Assembly (NCBI GenBank): GCA_017590115.1
Contig: JAGGNK010006559.1
Span: 3,181,054 to 3,245,053, forward strand
From: Montifringilla adamsi
Taxonomy: Eukaryota; Chordata; Aves; Passeriformes; Passeridae
Direction: 5' to 3'
Length of the DNA: 64,000 nt
Shown: positions 12,801 to 24,835 of the stretch, piece by piece
Layout of the letters: each line of letters starts with the position of its first letter
Numbering within the stretch: position 1 is the first letter of the stretch
Notes under the pieces: model-generated
Databases searched by the model: none
Seen by the model: only the letters and a program-made list of their open reading frames with translations
What the model was told of the DNA's origin: nothing
Position numbers and translations under genes: made by a program

Positions 12801-15139
12801 TGCAAAGTATTAAAAGCAGTACTTGGAGTACTTGGAAGTCTTAGATTTTTCTGATAGTTGCCAAAGGATGTTTGGCATAATCTTCATAACTTCTGCTCCA
12901 GTGAGACAAGAATACTTCATTAGGATTTATCTCAAGTACCATGTTCCTGTGTAGAGTACTCTTGAATCCCAACAATAAAATGCTATTAAAGTAAATTTTT
13001 ATGAACAGGTACCACCTTTGGTCTCCATTGAATTAATATTTTTCAGAGGGTTCCCAGTAAGTAAAAGTCTTTAAAATAGAAATGGGATTTAAAATGGAAG
13101 CTGCTTTGTAATGTTTTCTGTATGAATTATGGCAGATATGTCTGCTTTTATAATAATGGCCCTATATATGTTGAAATGTATAGGGTGTTAGACATTAATA
13201 CAGCTATGTAAGTTCCACAAAGATAAATACATTTTTGTGTTCAAAAAATGTTGGATGCAATTCCAAGCTTTGAGCATTTTTCAAAGCTTTGGTTGCCATA
13301 TCAAGTTAATAAGTAATAGGGGAGGATGACAGGTATAAAGAAATAGATAGCAGTAAGAAAAAGAATCATAGTTATTAAAAAGAAGAATTTTCTTATGACT
13401 CTACTTGCAAAAGGAATCTATTCTGTAGGAAGAGCATTTGGATACTGTCAGAAATAAAACATATGGTAATGTATTTGTAAGATATTGAAATACATATTCT
13501 TTTAAATATGTTGAAAAATATGGCAGATAATGTGCACTTTTTATAAATGTCTATAAATATTTATTAATGAAATATATTGAAACATATACTTGTCAAGTAT
13601 ATGTTTTGTCTTTGAATAAAGAATTCATAATGTGAAATGTTTAGCAGTCTCATTAGATGACTCAGGGGAACAGGATATCTGAGCAGAATGTTAAGTGTGT
13701 GACTTCCGTTGATTTCAACAAGAGAAGGGTTTTCATTTTAAAAGTACAGAAACGATACTGCAGTGTTTCTGAAACTTATATTGAAAAGCATCATCAGTTA
13801 GTCACCATCATGCTGGCACTCTTTATTACATCCGGAGTCTCAGTAACTCCAGACAGGCAAAAAGGCTCTTTTCAAATTTCTTCCTTATGTATCCAAAACT
13901 ATGGTGCTCCTGATCAGTTCTGACTGACGTGTCCCTTTTCTACCGGGAAACAGACAGTTTATCTTCATCCCTACCCAAAAATAGAGAAGACAGTGGCAAA
14001 TGAAAGGAGTACGGAGAGGTGATTATTTACCAATTTGCCACTGGAGTGGGGAAGTGTTTTTCTGTGGGATACTGACTGTCAGTGTGATTTGCAGATTAAG
14101 CTAAAGTTAATTAGTCTATCCTTGATCTCTGTAGAGACTGCTTAGAAATAAATGGCTCCTTCTTTTCACTCAAAACAAGCTAAGTAAATATGTTCCTCTG
14201 TTTGTGGTTTCTTGAAGGCTGAACGTAAGAAAAAGATCGCCAAATTGTTTTGTCCCACATCAAAACAATAAAGACATTCTGAGATAATTGTCCCTTGGTT
14301 TCTCTTTCTGCCTGGATAGGAAAGATTCAAATCAGATACACATCAGGCTTTGTTAAAGTTTTCTGACTCTCGTGACACAGTTTGAATTTCTGAATTTCAG
14401 ATGTCTGAATTTAAGATGTTCCTCTCAGCTTAGTAAGTAATAGGAAAAGGTTGGCTGTTAGTTCTAGATCTCTCTCTTCTAAGACACATAGATATCCAAC
14501 AGTACTACTCTTTATTCACTGGTTTCTGTCATTTTGGGCAATATTAGGGAAGACTGATAGCAGCAAAGATACAGAAGTAAATAAATAAAATGGTGGTACA
14601 TCACATGGAGACAGAGGAAAATCCACTAGGAAATATGTATTTCTATTTTTGAAGGTTATATAAAAAAGATAACAAGCTGAAATTAATCCAAGAACTAAAG
14701 CATTTTCATGAAAAATATTACCAGGGAATATTTAGTGAGACATCCACCAGAGCAGCTGGAGCAGACAACCTTAGCAAGTAATCTAGAAGTTTTTTGTTAA
14801 TTACTTCCTTCACTCTGCTGTAATCTGGGGGAGAGATATGCACATAAAAATCATGACTGACTTGTATTCTATTGCTAGACATGAAAACTACTTGTATGCA
14901 TCCAAGTTCTTTTAGGTGAAAGACGCCACACAGCAATGGAAGACACTGGGATATATGCCTAACAAGAAGAAGAAGAAAAGAAACTTAGTCATCAGGCTTC
15001 CCTTTTTCTTATTCTCCTTTTATTTTTATTGAGATTTACAGAAACCTTTAATGTTTGTACAGCTTTTGGATAAGACAACTTTATTCATAGTAGTTTATAT
15101 ACGGTATTATATTTTGGACTGGTGACCAAAATACTGGTG
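9823..15139. other. Long unique AT-rich stretch, no gene seen
   Basis: No recognisable coding region, RNA or mobile element. An ATT-type low-complexity run lies near 10795-10826. The block 13070-13200, which is AT-rich yet lacks simple repeats, looks like a possible conserved element. Frames reach at most about 90 codons. Confidence 0.6.
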
Positions 15140-15640
15140 ACCAGTATTGATGTTTTAGCTGTTGCTGAGCAATGCTTACTCTGCATCAAGGGTTTCTCAG
15201 TTTCTCACTCCATCCCACCAACCAGCAGGCTGGGAATGCACAAGAGGATGGGAGAGGACACTGATGAGACAAGGGACATCAAGTGATCAGAGGGGTATCC
15301 AGTGCCATATGATGCTGTACTCAGCAACAGAAGCTGGGAGAAAGAGGAGGAAGATGGAAAATTCAGGCTGGTGGTGTTTGTCTTCCCAAGGCACTGTTAA
15401 TGCATGGTGGAGCTTGGTTTTCCTGAAAATGACTGAACATCCAGCTACGTATGGAGTACTGAAGGAATTCTTGTTTTACTTTGCTTCTGCATGGCTTTGC
15501 TTTACCTGTCAAACTGTCCTTATCTCAACCCACAAGTTTTCTCACTTTTACAGCTCAGATTCTCTCCCCCATCCTGTTGTAGAGGAAAGGATAAGTGGTT
15601 TTGTGTGGCTTAGCCACCTTCTTAGGGTTAGCACTCAACA
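15140..15640 (+). mobile_element. Old avian ERV LTR, sense
   Basis: The order of text matches a widespread bird ERV LTR: GTTGCTGAGCAATGCTTACT near the 5' side, GTTTCTCAGTTTCTCACTCC, GTCTTCCCAAGGCACTGTTA in the middle, then the hallmark CAAACTGTCCTTATCTCAAC followed by CCCACAAGTTTTCTCACTTT, and a terminal GGGTTAGCACTCAACA. It is about 500 bases long, ends in CA and shows no retroviral internal region on either side, so it is probably a solo LTR. No clear target duplication was found, which fits its age. A 173-codon open frame spans it but starts inside the LTR and has no protein-like features. The family name cannot be fixed without a repeat library. Confidence 0.78.
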
Positions 15641-18600
15641 GTTCTCTAGTCAGACCATTTTGGATGGTGGTTTAACAATGTAGAAAATTCCTAAATTTTT
15701 TTTAATTTAAGGAAAATAGCTCCCTTGGAACTTAGATTGCATTCTGGAATTATTCTATCATCCAGAATTTTAAATATTATGAAATTTTCATAGAAAGAAA
15801 AACATTCTTTATGTTCTGCAGTTAAGTTTGAAATTCATTTTCTTGACAGATTTAATTTTCAAATATAATTAATTAATCACTTGCCAAAGACAAGTGAAGT
15901 TCAGTTTAAAGCCATTAGAAATCTGAAAATATGTCCAAGGCCAATATAGCACAGTAATTGATCTTACTTTTATGCCACTTAAAATATGCACCAAAAAAAA
16001 AATTCACTTGGGAGAAAAAAATTGCTTCTTGGCTATAACATGTCACCATTAAGAAGTTTCTGAGTTGATTTTATAACCTTTTAAAAGTAATCATGGAAAT
16101 GCTGATACACCCCCAGTGAATCAAGCACACAAAACCTTAAGTGAGTTGGTGCTGTGACTCTCCGGGGTGGCCTTTGCTTCCTCAAATGTCAGTGTTAGCA
16201 GGTAGTGACAGCTGTCACGCGTCCCAGAGCAGAGAGGAGCACCATCACAGAGCTTCACCTCATGGCACTGGTCCTGCCTGGGAAAGCAGTTGCTTATGAG
16301 ATGCTAAAAAGCAAGAAGAATGCATAGATATGGCTGAGAGCATCTGTTGCTAACTGATGTAAAAGACTCTATTTCCTCTTCTACATCAGGTGGATTTAGG
16401 TGCCAAATGGCAGCAGAAGCCAGAAGGAATATCCCTGACAAGTAGGAGGAAGTTAAAAAGTAGGAGAAGGCATGGTCAGTGGAGTGGATTGTAAAGGTAT
16501 TGTTTCCAGCCATGTTCTAAATGGATAACAGCGAGATCAGCTTACATTTGTCAAGGCAAGGCAAGTACATTTCCATGATTGAAAAGTGAGCCAGCAGAGT
16601 GCACAAATTTCAGTTTTGTGGATAGTTTAGAAAAGAGTGCATTTGAGGCTGAAGTTACATTGGAATCACTAGTAGAGCAGTGTAATTTAGTTTATTGGAA
16701 AGGTACATTAGACCTCAGCCAGCTCATTGAAGCGCAAGTGGCAACCTCCCACGTCAGCCCAGTGATCCATGTGCGTGCACTAAACAAGTGTTTGCTGTAC
16801 ATGACACATTGCAATTGTACTCAGCTATCTTGGGAGGTAAAATTTGGGTCTCTGTATTGGGCTGAGGGAAAACAAAACCAGAATGATATTCTGCAACTCA
16901 TATATTCTGAATCTCTTTCCTTTTCTTTTGCAATGCCAAGAGTGGGAATTCTACTACATCTGTATTTCAGGACACCTGCTTAACAGATAAAAGGGTAAGT
17001 GGAAATAGATTCTGTGTATCTTGAAGAAAAACTTTTCCATGTTTTCCCTTCAAGTACTGCAACACACAGTGCAATAAATAAACAGTAGAGCTTTTTTGTA
17101 TTCCAGTGGTTGTGGGTTGTGATTAGGAAGACGGAGAGTATGGTACTCTTTTGGTGAGTCTCTGTAACAGTGCCCTGAAAGCCTTCACAAGCCCAGGGAC
17201 GTCGCCAGAGCTCTTCCACATCATTGGAAGCAATTCATCAGGAAGGGGAAAATAAATTTGCAGGCTGATGGGTTCATGATTCTTCTTCATTCACAGGAGA
17301 GGGCACAGAAAGGTGGCTGTAGAGATATTAATGTATGTGTTCATGGGCTGTTTTGAAATAAGTCCATCCCACAGGAAAAACCAGCATTGCTCCTGCTGTG
17401 AGATGGTGAATAAAAAGTGCATATTTACAGTTGCTGCCATCAGATTACAAACACAATATAGGCCCTGGAAAGTATGCAGACCATATTTTGAAAGGAGGTA
17501 AAGCTGAATTTACAGGAGCATGGCCATGAGGATGGACAGTGTTTTGTCTTCCACGCTGTGAAAAGAACAAGATTGATATCTATATGCAGCAGTGGAAAGT
17601 TTGTTCACAGAGATGCTGTCACACAGTCCCTGCTCCCCTTTCTCCTTTGTCATGTCACTGCCAGATGAGGACATCCTGGGGAAGAGGTGCTGCAGGCTCT
17701 TTTCTAGAGACTTTCACCTGTGTTCATCTGAACCTCAAACCACCCCAATGAAAACAGAGCAACACTACAGGCATGCTGTGGAGCACAGAACCCTCTGGTC
17801 ACATACCCTGTTAAAGGCAGCTTGGACTCCTCTGCTACAGCCCAGCCTGTTGTGCCTTCTGATATGGATATCATGGATTTGCACTATGCTGGAGAATGCT
17901 GTCATGTGAAAGTATTTCATTTTCCTTGTGCAGTGGATGATAATGCCTTCCTGGACTTCATACAGACTATTGAGCTCTATAATATAGCTTTGCAACTGTC
18001 AAAAAATACAGCTTGAATGTTCATGGCTGTGTCACATGGCTCCATAGACAAATTCTTACTTTTGTTTTTGATAGAATCTTTCACACAGACAGGTAATATA
18101 AACATGATTCCAGCCCAGCAGCTGGTCCAAAAGTGGAGGATGGAAACCCAACTTTCTGTAACTCATGTCTTTTTTATGCTTTACTGCTTGTGTGTGTTTT
18201 CACTCCTCTGCTGTCTCCTTTGTGCTCTTAATTTTTTTATTTGTAGGTAAAGAGGTTTTTTTAGTATGTTACATACAAACTGAGGAGATAGAGCTGGCTA
18301 GCCAAGCCAGTGTTGTGCTAGGATGTGCAGGAAGAATCAGAAGACCTTGAGATAGTTTATGCATAATAGCTGTTGCGTTTTATTGGTTTGCAGTTAGTGA
18401 GGTACTATTGAAGAATTTGCAAGCATGGCCTTGAGAATCATTTAACGTCATGAATCATCCAAATTTAACCTAATTATAGAAGCATATGAAAAAAAGAAAA
18501 AAGTTCTACATTGAACTGCAGAAAATAGTTTGCAAATTAAGACAAGATGAAATGTCTGCAGGTGCTTTATGAAGAGAATGACTCAGAGGTTCAGTAGAAG

Positions 18601-19579
18601 AAAAGTTAAGCCACATTCCAAAAACTGGATACCCATAATGATGTTGACTTTAACTCTTTTTTGAAAAAATTCAAACAATTAATGCAATTATTTTCTTCAT
18701 AATGTATGAAAAATTATTCAAGATGACATTCCATTCATGTTCATGGGTAAGGATATGTTAGTAGATTGGGCAGGCTAATGTAATTTTCAATATAATTTTA
18801 TTTTGATGTGATTTTTTGTAACACAAACCAAGTTAAAAAAAAAATCTCAATTAAATATTTTGTGATTATATCCTTGGAAGAAAAAACTTCATTGTTAGTG
18901 TGTAGCAATGACCTTCAAGGCCCCTTCCCCAGATACTAATCACTGGGTGAGAAGCCTAAAAGAAAGCTGCCCGTTATGTTTGGGCAGTTTCTACTTTTCC
19001 ATAACTCCCAGTGTGGGTCTACTGCAACAGCCTGAAACAGCTCCTGAGACCTCAGCCAGAACTTCAAGGAAAGGATGGTGGCAGAGCAGAAGAAATGGAG
19101 CCCAAAGCATGACTGAAAAAAAAAAAAAGCATAAATAGTATATATTTTGGTGAGTAAATGCAAATGCCACATATTGGATATTTGACTTCTTGCATAAGGG
19201 TCATCTCTCAGCTGTATCCTTGTCTGATTTTCAGTTCTGTCATTCAAGATAATTACAATATAGTACAGACACTTCAAAGGAGAATGATCTAAAGTGTTCA
19301 ACTTACCAAAGAAAAAGACCCAAAAATCTTAAACAATTCAGAACATGATTAAGGTAGAACACACTGTAGTCTTTAAATCTATAAATGGATGCTGCAAAAA
19401 GAGAAACAACCCATTCTTCATTATCCATGGGGAACAGGGTAAGAAGCAATAGTCTTATTTAAAATAAGATACTTTTCTAATTTAAAGAACAGTTAAGCCC
19501 TGGAACAAATTTAGGCAAATGTTCCATACAGGAGAGGTTTTCAGTACCAGCCATTTTTTAGATAATAGATAGTCCCTCT

Positions 19580-19623
19580 GGATGAATTTTATAATATCTG
19601 AGGATGAATTTTATAATATCTGA
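19580..19623 (+). repeat. Perfect 22-bp tandem duplication
   Basis: Two abutting identical 22-base copies (19580-19601 and 19602-19623), each starting GGATGAATTTTATAATATCT. Identity is complete, so the duplication is recent or has been kept homogeneous. Confidence 0.95.
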
Positions 19624-19660
19624 AGCACTGCAATTCTGTCTTCAGTATCTTAGAAAGATG

Positions 19661-19700
19661 TTTCTTGTCTATGAAAAATATTTCTTGTTTATGAAAAATG
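19661..19700 (+). repeat. 20-bp tandem duplication, two mismatches
   Basis: The copies at 19661-19680 and 19681-19700 differ at two positions; both have the form TTTCTTGTYTATGAAAAATR. It lies 37 bases after the 22-bp duplication, so two independent small duplications sit next to each other. Confidence 0.92.
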
Positions 19701-20922
19701 TTTAAAGGTATATTTTAAAGTCATGCATAACCAGATAGAATTATACATATATGTTACTTTGTTTTGCCAATTTTTTTTTAAATTAATTATTAAACTAGAC
19801 AATTGAATTCAGATAAGAAAGGAGAACCTTCTGGAATAATATTTTGCAGTATTACAAGCAAGAGGTTTATGTTTAAACAAAAGTTAAATATGTTTGTGAC
19901 AGAGTCAGGGGGTAAGAATTGGCAAGGCTCCCTCAGTATTTTAGAAATACTCCAATTTCTTAGCTCCATGTAGAAGCCTTCTGGGGTATGCTGTCAAGTC
20001 AGGAGGGGGTGACTTTAACTTTCTGAAGAAACAATATTTTAAAGTGAAAATAAATGTCACGGAGAAATCATAACAGTTCATGTCTCAACAAAGAGTATGA
20101 CCATTTACTCAGCTGTTATCAGAAAGATGCACAAAGAAGGAAATGCTGCTAAAAAATTTCCAGAAACAGCAACATCTTGCAAAGAATTGAAGCTAACCAG
20201 ATCAAGAAATAAATATTTCCATATTATGAATATTTCCTGTGAATATTATGTATATTTATCCACAGGAGTGCACAGAGATTGTCTGTAATATGTTGTACAC
20301 TTGAAAGCAGCAGAAAACTATTAAGAAAGCTCAAGCAAAAGGGTGAGTCATGTATTTGCTTCAACTAAAAATTTTCAGTCTTTGAAAGTGCCCATAAATA
20401 TTTAATATCACAGTAATAGGATTCTATTTTTCCACACATTTAAATGAGTCAAGTTTTGGAAGGTTAGCTTTGAACTCGGGAACCTCCAACTTTACCCCTC
20501 CAGCTTTACAAGTAAGTGTGCTGCAGCATGCACTGGATTCCCTTCAGCATGAAAGGATGGCCTGTACATGTCTGAGGACTTCTTTCTAAGGCTGCTTTCT
20601 CTGCTGCTTTGGACCCTCTTGCCTGTTAGAAGGTGGAATGCTTGTAGTTAATGCTTCTCACCAGTCAGATTTGTAACTTTGGCGGCAACTGGTTACCGAA
20701 GGACTTGCGATTTCCTAATTTATTAGTCACCTCATTTTGCTGGAAGTTCAGTTTCAGTTTTCATTAATAGATCTGACTCAAAGCCTAAGCAAAGAACGCA
20801 CAGAAAAACTGTACCTATCTTTCCTTCTCTTAATTTTACTGCTGATCTTAGCTTTGTGAAGTCAGAGCAAGGCAGATGTCTTTAGGGAGAAGCAATTAAG
20901 AAGCAACTCCAAATATACTTTT

Positions 20923-21009
20923 GCTTGTTTGTTTGTTTCTTTGTGGGGTTTTTGAGTTTTGTTGTTGTTGTTGTTGTTTTGGTTTTGTTTTTTGGAGGGT
21001 TTTTTTTGT
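20923..21009 (+). repeat. T/G-rich low-complexity run with (TTG)n core
   Basis: TTTG units lead into a (GTT)n core at about 20956-20976 and then irregular T/G text ending in a T run. This is a simple repeat common in bird introns; the opposite strand is A/C-rich. Confidence 0.9.
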
Positions 21010-24000
21010 GTGTATATGTAAGACTCCTGCAAAGCAGAAGTGTAATCTTTTCTCACTCATGAAAGAGGAAAACTAAAAGGCTGGAATCAAGTTGACTTAA
21101 CAGCAGAGAAAAAACCATGCTCTTCTCATCTAGTATTTATTGTTTGGTTCTTTGTGGCCTCATGTCCCTGGAATGGCATTGTGCCAGACATACAATTCTC
21201 CTAAATATTAGAAGTGGGTGTATTTTGCTCTTTTTACTACTGCATTTTTCATTGTAGTTATATGATGGAGATTTTTTCCTTGAGTGCAGGACTAAATAAT
21301 TTTAAACTATTCTTATCTTTGGGAAAGAGCAGAAGACTACAGATTGTGGCTGACCCATGTTTAAGAAAACTGACCTGAAATCAACATTTTCTGGAACTAA
21401 ATATTGTTAGTTGAAGGGAAGCTTCAGATCCTGTAAAATGAGAATGTGTGAGTGCAAGGGAACATTTTGCAGGACTGTTCTTGAGTGCTTGGTGAATTTT
21501 TTGCTTTCTCTGAGGGTGAACTTTTAGTCATAAACCAAACAAAAACAGGACTTAACAAGCTGAGCACAAGCCCCTTGTGTTGGAAGCAGTGGCAGATCAG
21601 TGTTCAGGTACCAGAGCTTTGAGTTCAGTGAGTATTCAATAAAAGATATGTGCCTAATAAAGATCACTGGCTAAAGCAGCAGTTAACAAGATTGATTGTA
21701 CTCATATCTCAGGGATTTGTGGCTCCATTCCACCTTTTTGACAATAAAAATATTATTCAGTAGAACAAAACTGTGAAATCAGTGCTGAGGCAAATCTGTT
21801 TGCTGCACTAAGTAAATCAGTCATATACGACATAATTGAGGAAGTAATGTTTTGTATGTTAATTAGAAAACATCAATAAAATAAAATGAAATAAAAACAA
21901 GATATGTGAACTAAAACACACATTTTACAGTAAGAGTTAAAGAACTAGTTTTAGCTTAATTTTTGATTCAGATAAATCTTGTGATAAATAAAATGTTATA
22001 TCAGAAGTGATTGTGGAGTGGAGGCCTTCCGAAAAGAAGGATAGTTAAACCATTTTCTAGTCCAATGCTGAAACCCCAGTGGTTTTCCCAGACCACTACC
22101 ACTCTCAAGTGCTCATATCTGTAACAGAAAAAGTAGAGGAAACCTATAGGTTTACTCTAGTCCCTAAATATTAGAGGTGACAGTGTTCTGCTTGGGGAGA
22201 AGGAAAGGGCTAAAATTTAAAATGGGACTGAAGAGTAGCTTTGGTTTCCTCAGACCTCTAAATTCCAGCCTAAAATCAAACGTAGGTTGAAGCTGAATGA
22301 GTTTGTATAAGGCTTGTAGGGCCTGCCCACATTGCCATCCACTACTGAGTCCTTCATTGAGTGAGAAATGCAGTTCTGGAAATAAATCTCCCTCCCATTG
22401 ATGGAGTTCTGGTCAGATTGATGAGCAGTCTTGTAGCATACACATGGGATGCCTTTTGGATGAGGGTAAACTCAATGTGCATTGGGAGTACGTTAATTAT
22501 GAAATAAATGGGGCTGTTTTGAAGTACTTCCCAGAAATGCTGTAGTTGAACCATCATCTTGTGAAGGAAATCACCAGTGCTGGGGATTTTGGTTAAAAGG
22601 TCCAGAATAATAGCTTGGGTTTAGATATGGTTCATGGGTAAAGTTGTTGTTTGGACTAGATTTGATTTAAAGCCATGATAAAATGAATGCTTTACCTATT
22701 GGCAGGCATTACACTGTATATGTAAATATATACTAGATACATATTCTAAGGTACTATTTTACTATAATTTTGATTTTTCAAAATACATACTTATGCATGA
22801 AAACAAAACAGATCTGCATTTCAGCTAAAAGCATCAAACATTTGAGTAACAAATTATTTCTTATTACAGAGACTTGATACTGTAAAGAAACATTAGCAAG
22901 TCATTCTGAGGAGTCTAATAGCCTTCAGATTTAATAAAAGGGGATATTAGGTAGTTTTTGTCTCAAATGTATCGGCTTCATCATTTGACTTTCAAAATCG
23001 ATACTTGAAACCAACTTTATGTTCTTTTTCGTAATGATCGTGTAGATAATGATGGAGAAATTGTCTCTAAAACTTTCTATTGCTTGGTACTTAATTTGCT
23101 GTGATGAAATCTACACGTGTTATTGGGATTTAAAAAGATATGAAGGAAGTAAAATATTCTAACAATATATATTATTTGATTAAATTATTGTTACTTTGAG
23201 ATTGGAAGTAAATAGTATTTAAGTTCTAAAACTGTCAAACTAAACTCTAACAAATTTTATTTTGAATATTTTCTGCTTTTATGTAATTAACCTTGTGGTT
23301 TCTCTGCCTCAGAAAAAACATCATTATCTCAGCACTCAGATGCAAAGAAAGAACAAAACTAAATTCTGACAACCACAAATGGGCTCTCATCTTCAGTAGT
23401 TTTGAATATATCAAAGAGTTTTTCTCACAGAGAGCATAGCCCTAATGGCAAAGTAGTTTATCATTATAAGGCAAACCACAGTAACAAACATAAAATGTAC
23501 CTACAACATCCAAATTAAAAGACGAAAAAGCTCAGTCTAGACTGCTTTACCCCCCCCATAAGAGATCAATCTCCAGAACCCCATGGAGATATTTCTCTTC
23601 ACCCATGTGTCAACCTATTTCCCTAATGGCATTGATGCAAGCCATGTTTCACCGCTTGCAATTCCCTACTTAGCCCAATCCTTTAAACAAGGCGTGGCAA
23701 AACTTTAAGTTTGGATTTTCATTCACTGTTCAGAAGAACATTATTTGACTTAGCAAATACAAAATTGGTCTTCATGTCCAGCAGAGATTTTCCTGGTATA
23801 CTGAATACTCCTGAGTTACTTGTCTATTTCTTTTGTCCACAGAAGGGGACAGCAACAGTCATGGCCATGCTATGCCTTATTTTATAACAGCAATCTTGCA
23901 CATGAATGTACATCCTTTGAAATGCTGCACCAGCAGAGGTTTTCCTGTTTCTCAAAATACAGCTTTAGGTATGTAAGACACTTTCTCTCGATACAAAAGC

Positions 24001-24035
24001 TGGGTAAAAGAATAAAGCTAAGCTAAACCAGAGCA

Positions 24036-24040
24036 GGTCT
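24036..24040 (+). repeat. Candidate target-site duplication GGTCT (left)
   Basis: GGTCT directly precedes the TG terminus at 24041 and recurs at 24831-24835 directly after a CA terminus. The match in fact runs to nine bases (AGCAGGTCT at 24032-24040 and 24827-24835), but the TG...CA rule places the duplication at the last five. Confidence 0.6.
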
Positions 24041-24830
24041 TGTGTTTGTGGGGTTCCCAGATGAAGAAAGGAATGATGAATCTGACTCCAGCCTCTTAGA
24101 AGGCTAATTTATTATTTTATGATCTCTATTATATTAAAGAATACTATACTAAATTATACTAAAGAATACAAAAGAATACGGAAAGGATACAGACAGAGGC
24201 TAAAAGATACTAATGAAAAACTCGTGACTCTCTCTCCAGAGTCCAACACAGCTTGGCCGTGATTGGCCAATAAGTAAAAACAATTCACATGAAACAAATG
24301 AAGCAATCACCTGTTGGTAAACAATGTCCAAACCACATTCCAAAGCAGCAAAGCACAGGAGAGCAGATGAGATAATATTGTTTTCCTTTTTCTCTGAAGC
24401 TTCTCAGCTTCCCAGGAGAGAAATCCTGGCAAAGGGATTTTTTCCAGAAAATATGGTGACAAACAGGGAATAAAAGCTTGGAAAAAAGTGGTTTTGTCAA
24501 AGGATGTACATAGTCAGAAGGTCTGTTGTATGAGAAACAAACTATAAAACTTTCATTTTGCAATAAATCAGTTTCATACTTGCCATTAGCATGAAAAGGA
24601 TACCCTGGCATTTCTACATGATCAAGGTGAAGTCAACAGAATTTTTTTTTCATTAGGTGGTTTCATGTGCTTTAAGATTTGGACTTGGTCCTTTGTCCAG
24701 CTGGATTTTCTCTTTTTCTGGAAGTTTATCTTCTCCTGGTTACTCAGTTCAGTAGCATTTGAAGTGTGTTAAAGATTATTTCAAGAAAACCTGTTTATGA
24801 AACTTCACTGGAATGAATGCAATCCTAGCA
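24041..24830 (-). mobile_element. Solo ERV LTR, antisense, songbird-type
   Basis: Read on the minus strand, the segment begins TGCTAGGATTG and ends GGAACCCCACAAACACA, with TG...CA termini, a length of 790 bases and a flanking GGTCT on both sides. The order of elements fits U3-R-U5: a CCAAT palindrome (TTGGCCAA core near 24263-24270), an A/T-rich promoter-like zone at about 24120-24175, an AATAAA polyadenylation signal at 24113-24108, then a short tail ending in CA. The text around GAAAAACTCGTGACTC and CAGCTTGGCCGTGATTGGCC matches an LTR that I recognise as common in songbird genomes. No internal retroviral sequence adjoins, so this is a solo LTR left by recombination. Five-base duplications would suit an ERVL/ERV3-like integrase, but the family is not certain. 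Confidence 0.82.
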
Positions 24831-24835
24831 GGTCT
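24831..24835 (+). repeat. Candidate target-site duplication GGTCT (right)
   Basis: Right-hand copy of the GGTCT that flanks the LTR at 24041-24830; see the left copy at 24036-24040. Confidence 0.6.

Larger units (their letters stand above)
15641..24035. other. Long unique AT-rich stretch with minor repeats
   Basis: No gene is supported. Frames at 16579-16983 (plus, 134 codons, no ATG start) and 17822-18016 (plus) read somewhat like protein but match nothing I know. Two tandem duplications lie at 19580-19623 and 19661-19700 and a TTG/TTTG-rich run at 20923-21009. The block 20450-20760 is slightly richer in G, C and CpG. The block 22970-23120 has several CpGs and an E-box CACGTG within otherwise AT-rich text. 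Confidence 0.55.

Noticed and set aside
16579..16983. 134-codon frame, plus strand, protein-like to the eye
   Set aside because: No ATG at its start, no known domain, and no convincing acceptor and donor pair around it.
17822..18016. 64-codon frame with aromatic and cysteine-rich text
   Set aside because: Too short, starts at TTG, matches no family that I know, no splice context.
20460..20530. tRNA-like or MIR-like words (GAACTCGGGAACCTCC on plus)
   Set aside because: Read on the minus strand it vaguely resembles a B-box, but no A-box, cloverleaf or MIR core could be aligned.
23038..23117. CGTGTAGAT...ATCTACACG inverted repeat
   Set aside because: A 9-bp stem with a loop of about 60 bases is expected often by chance and no inner pairing supports it.
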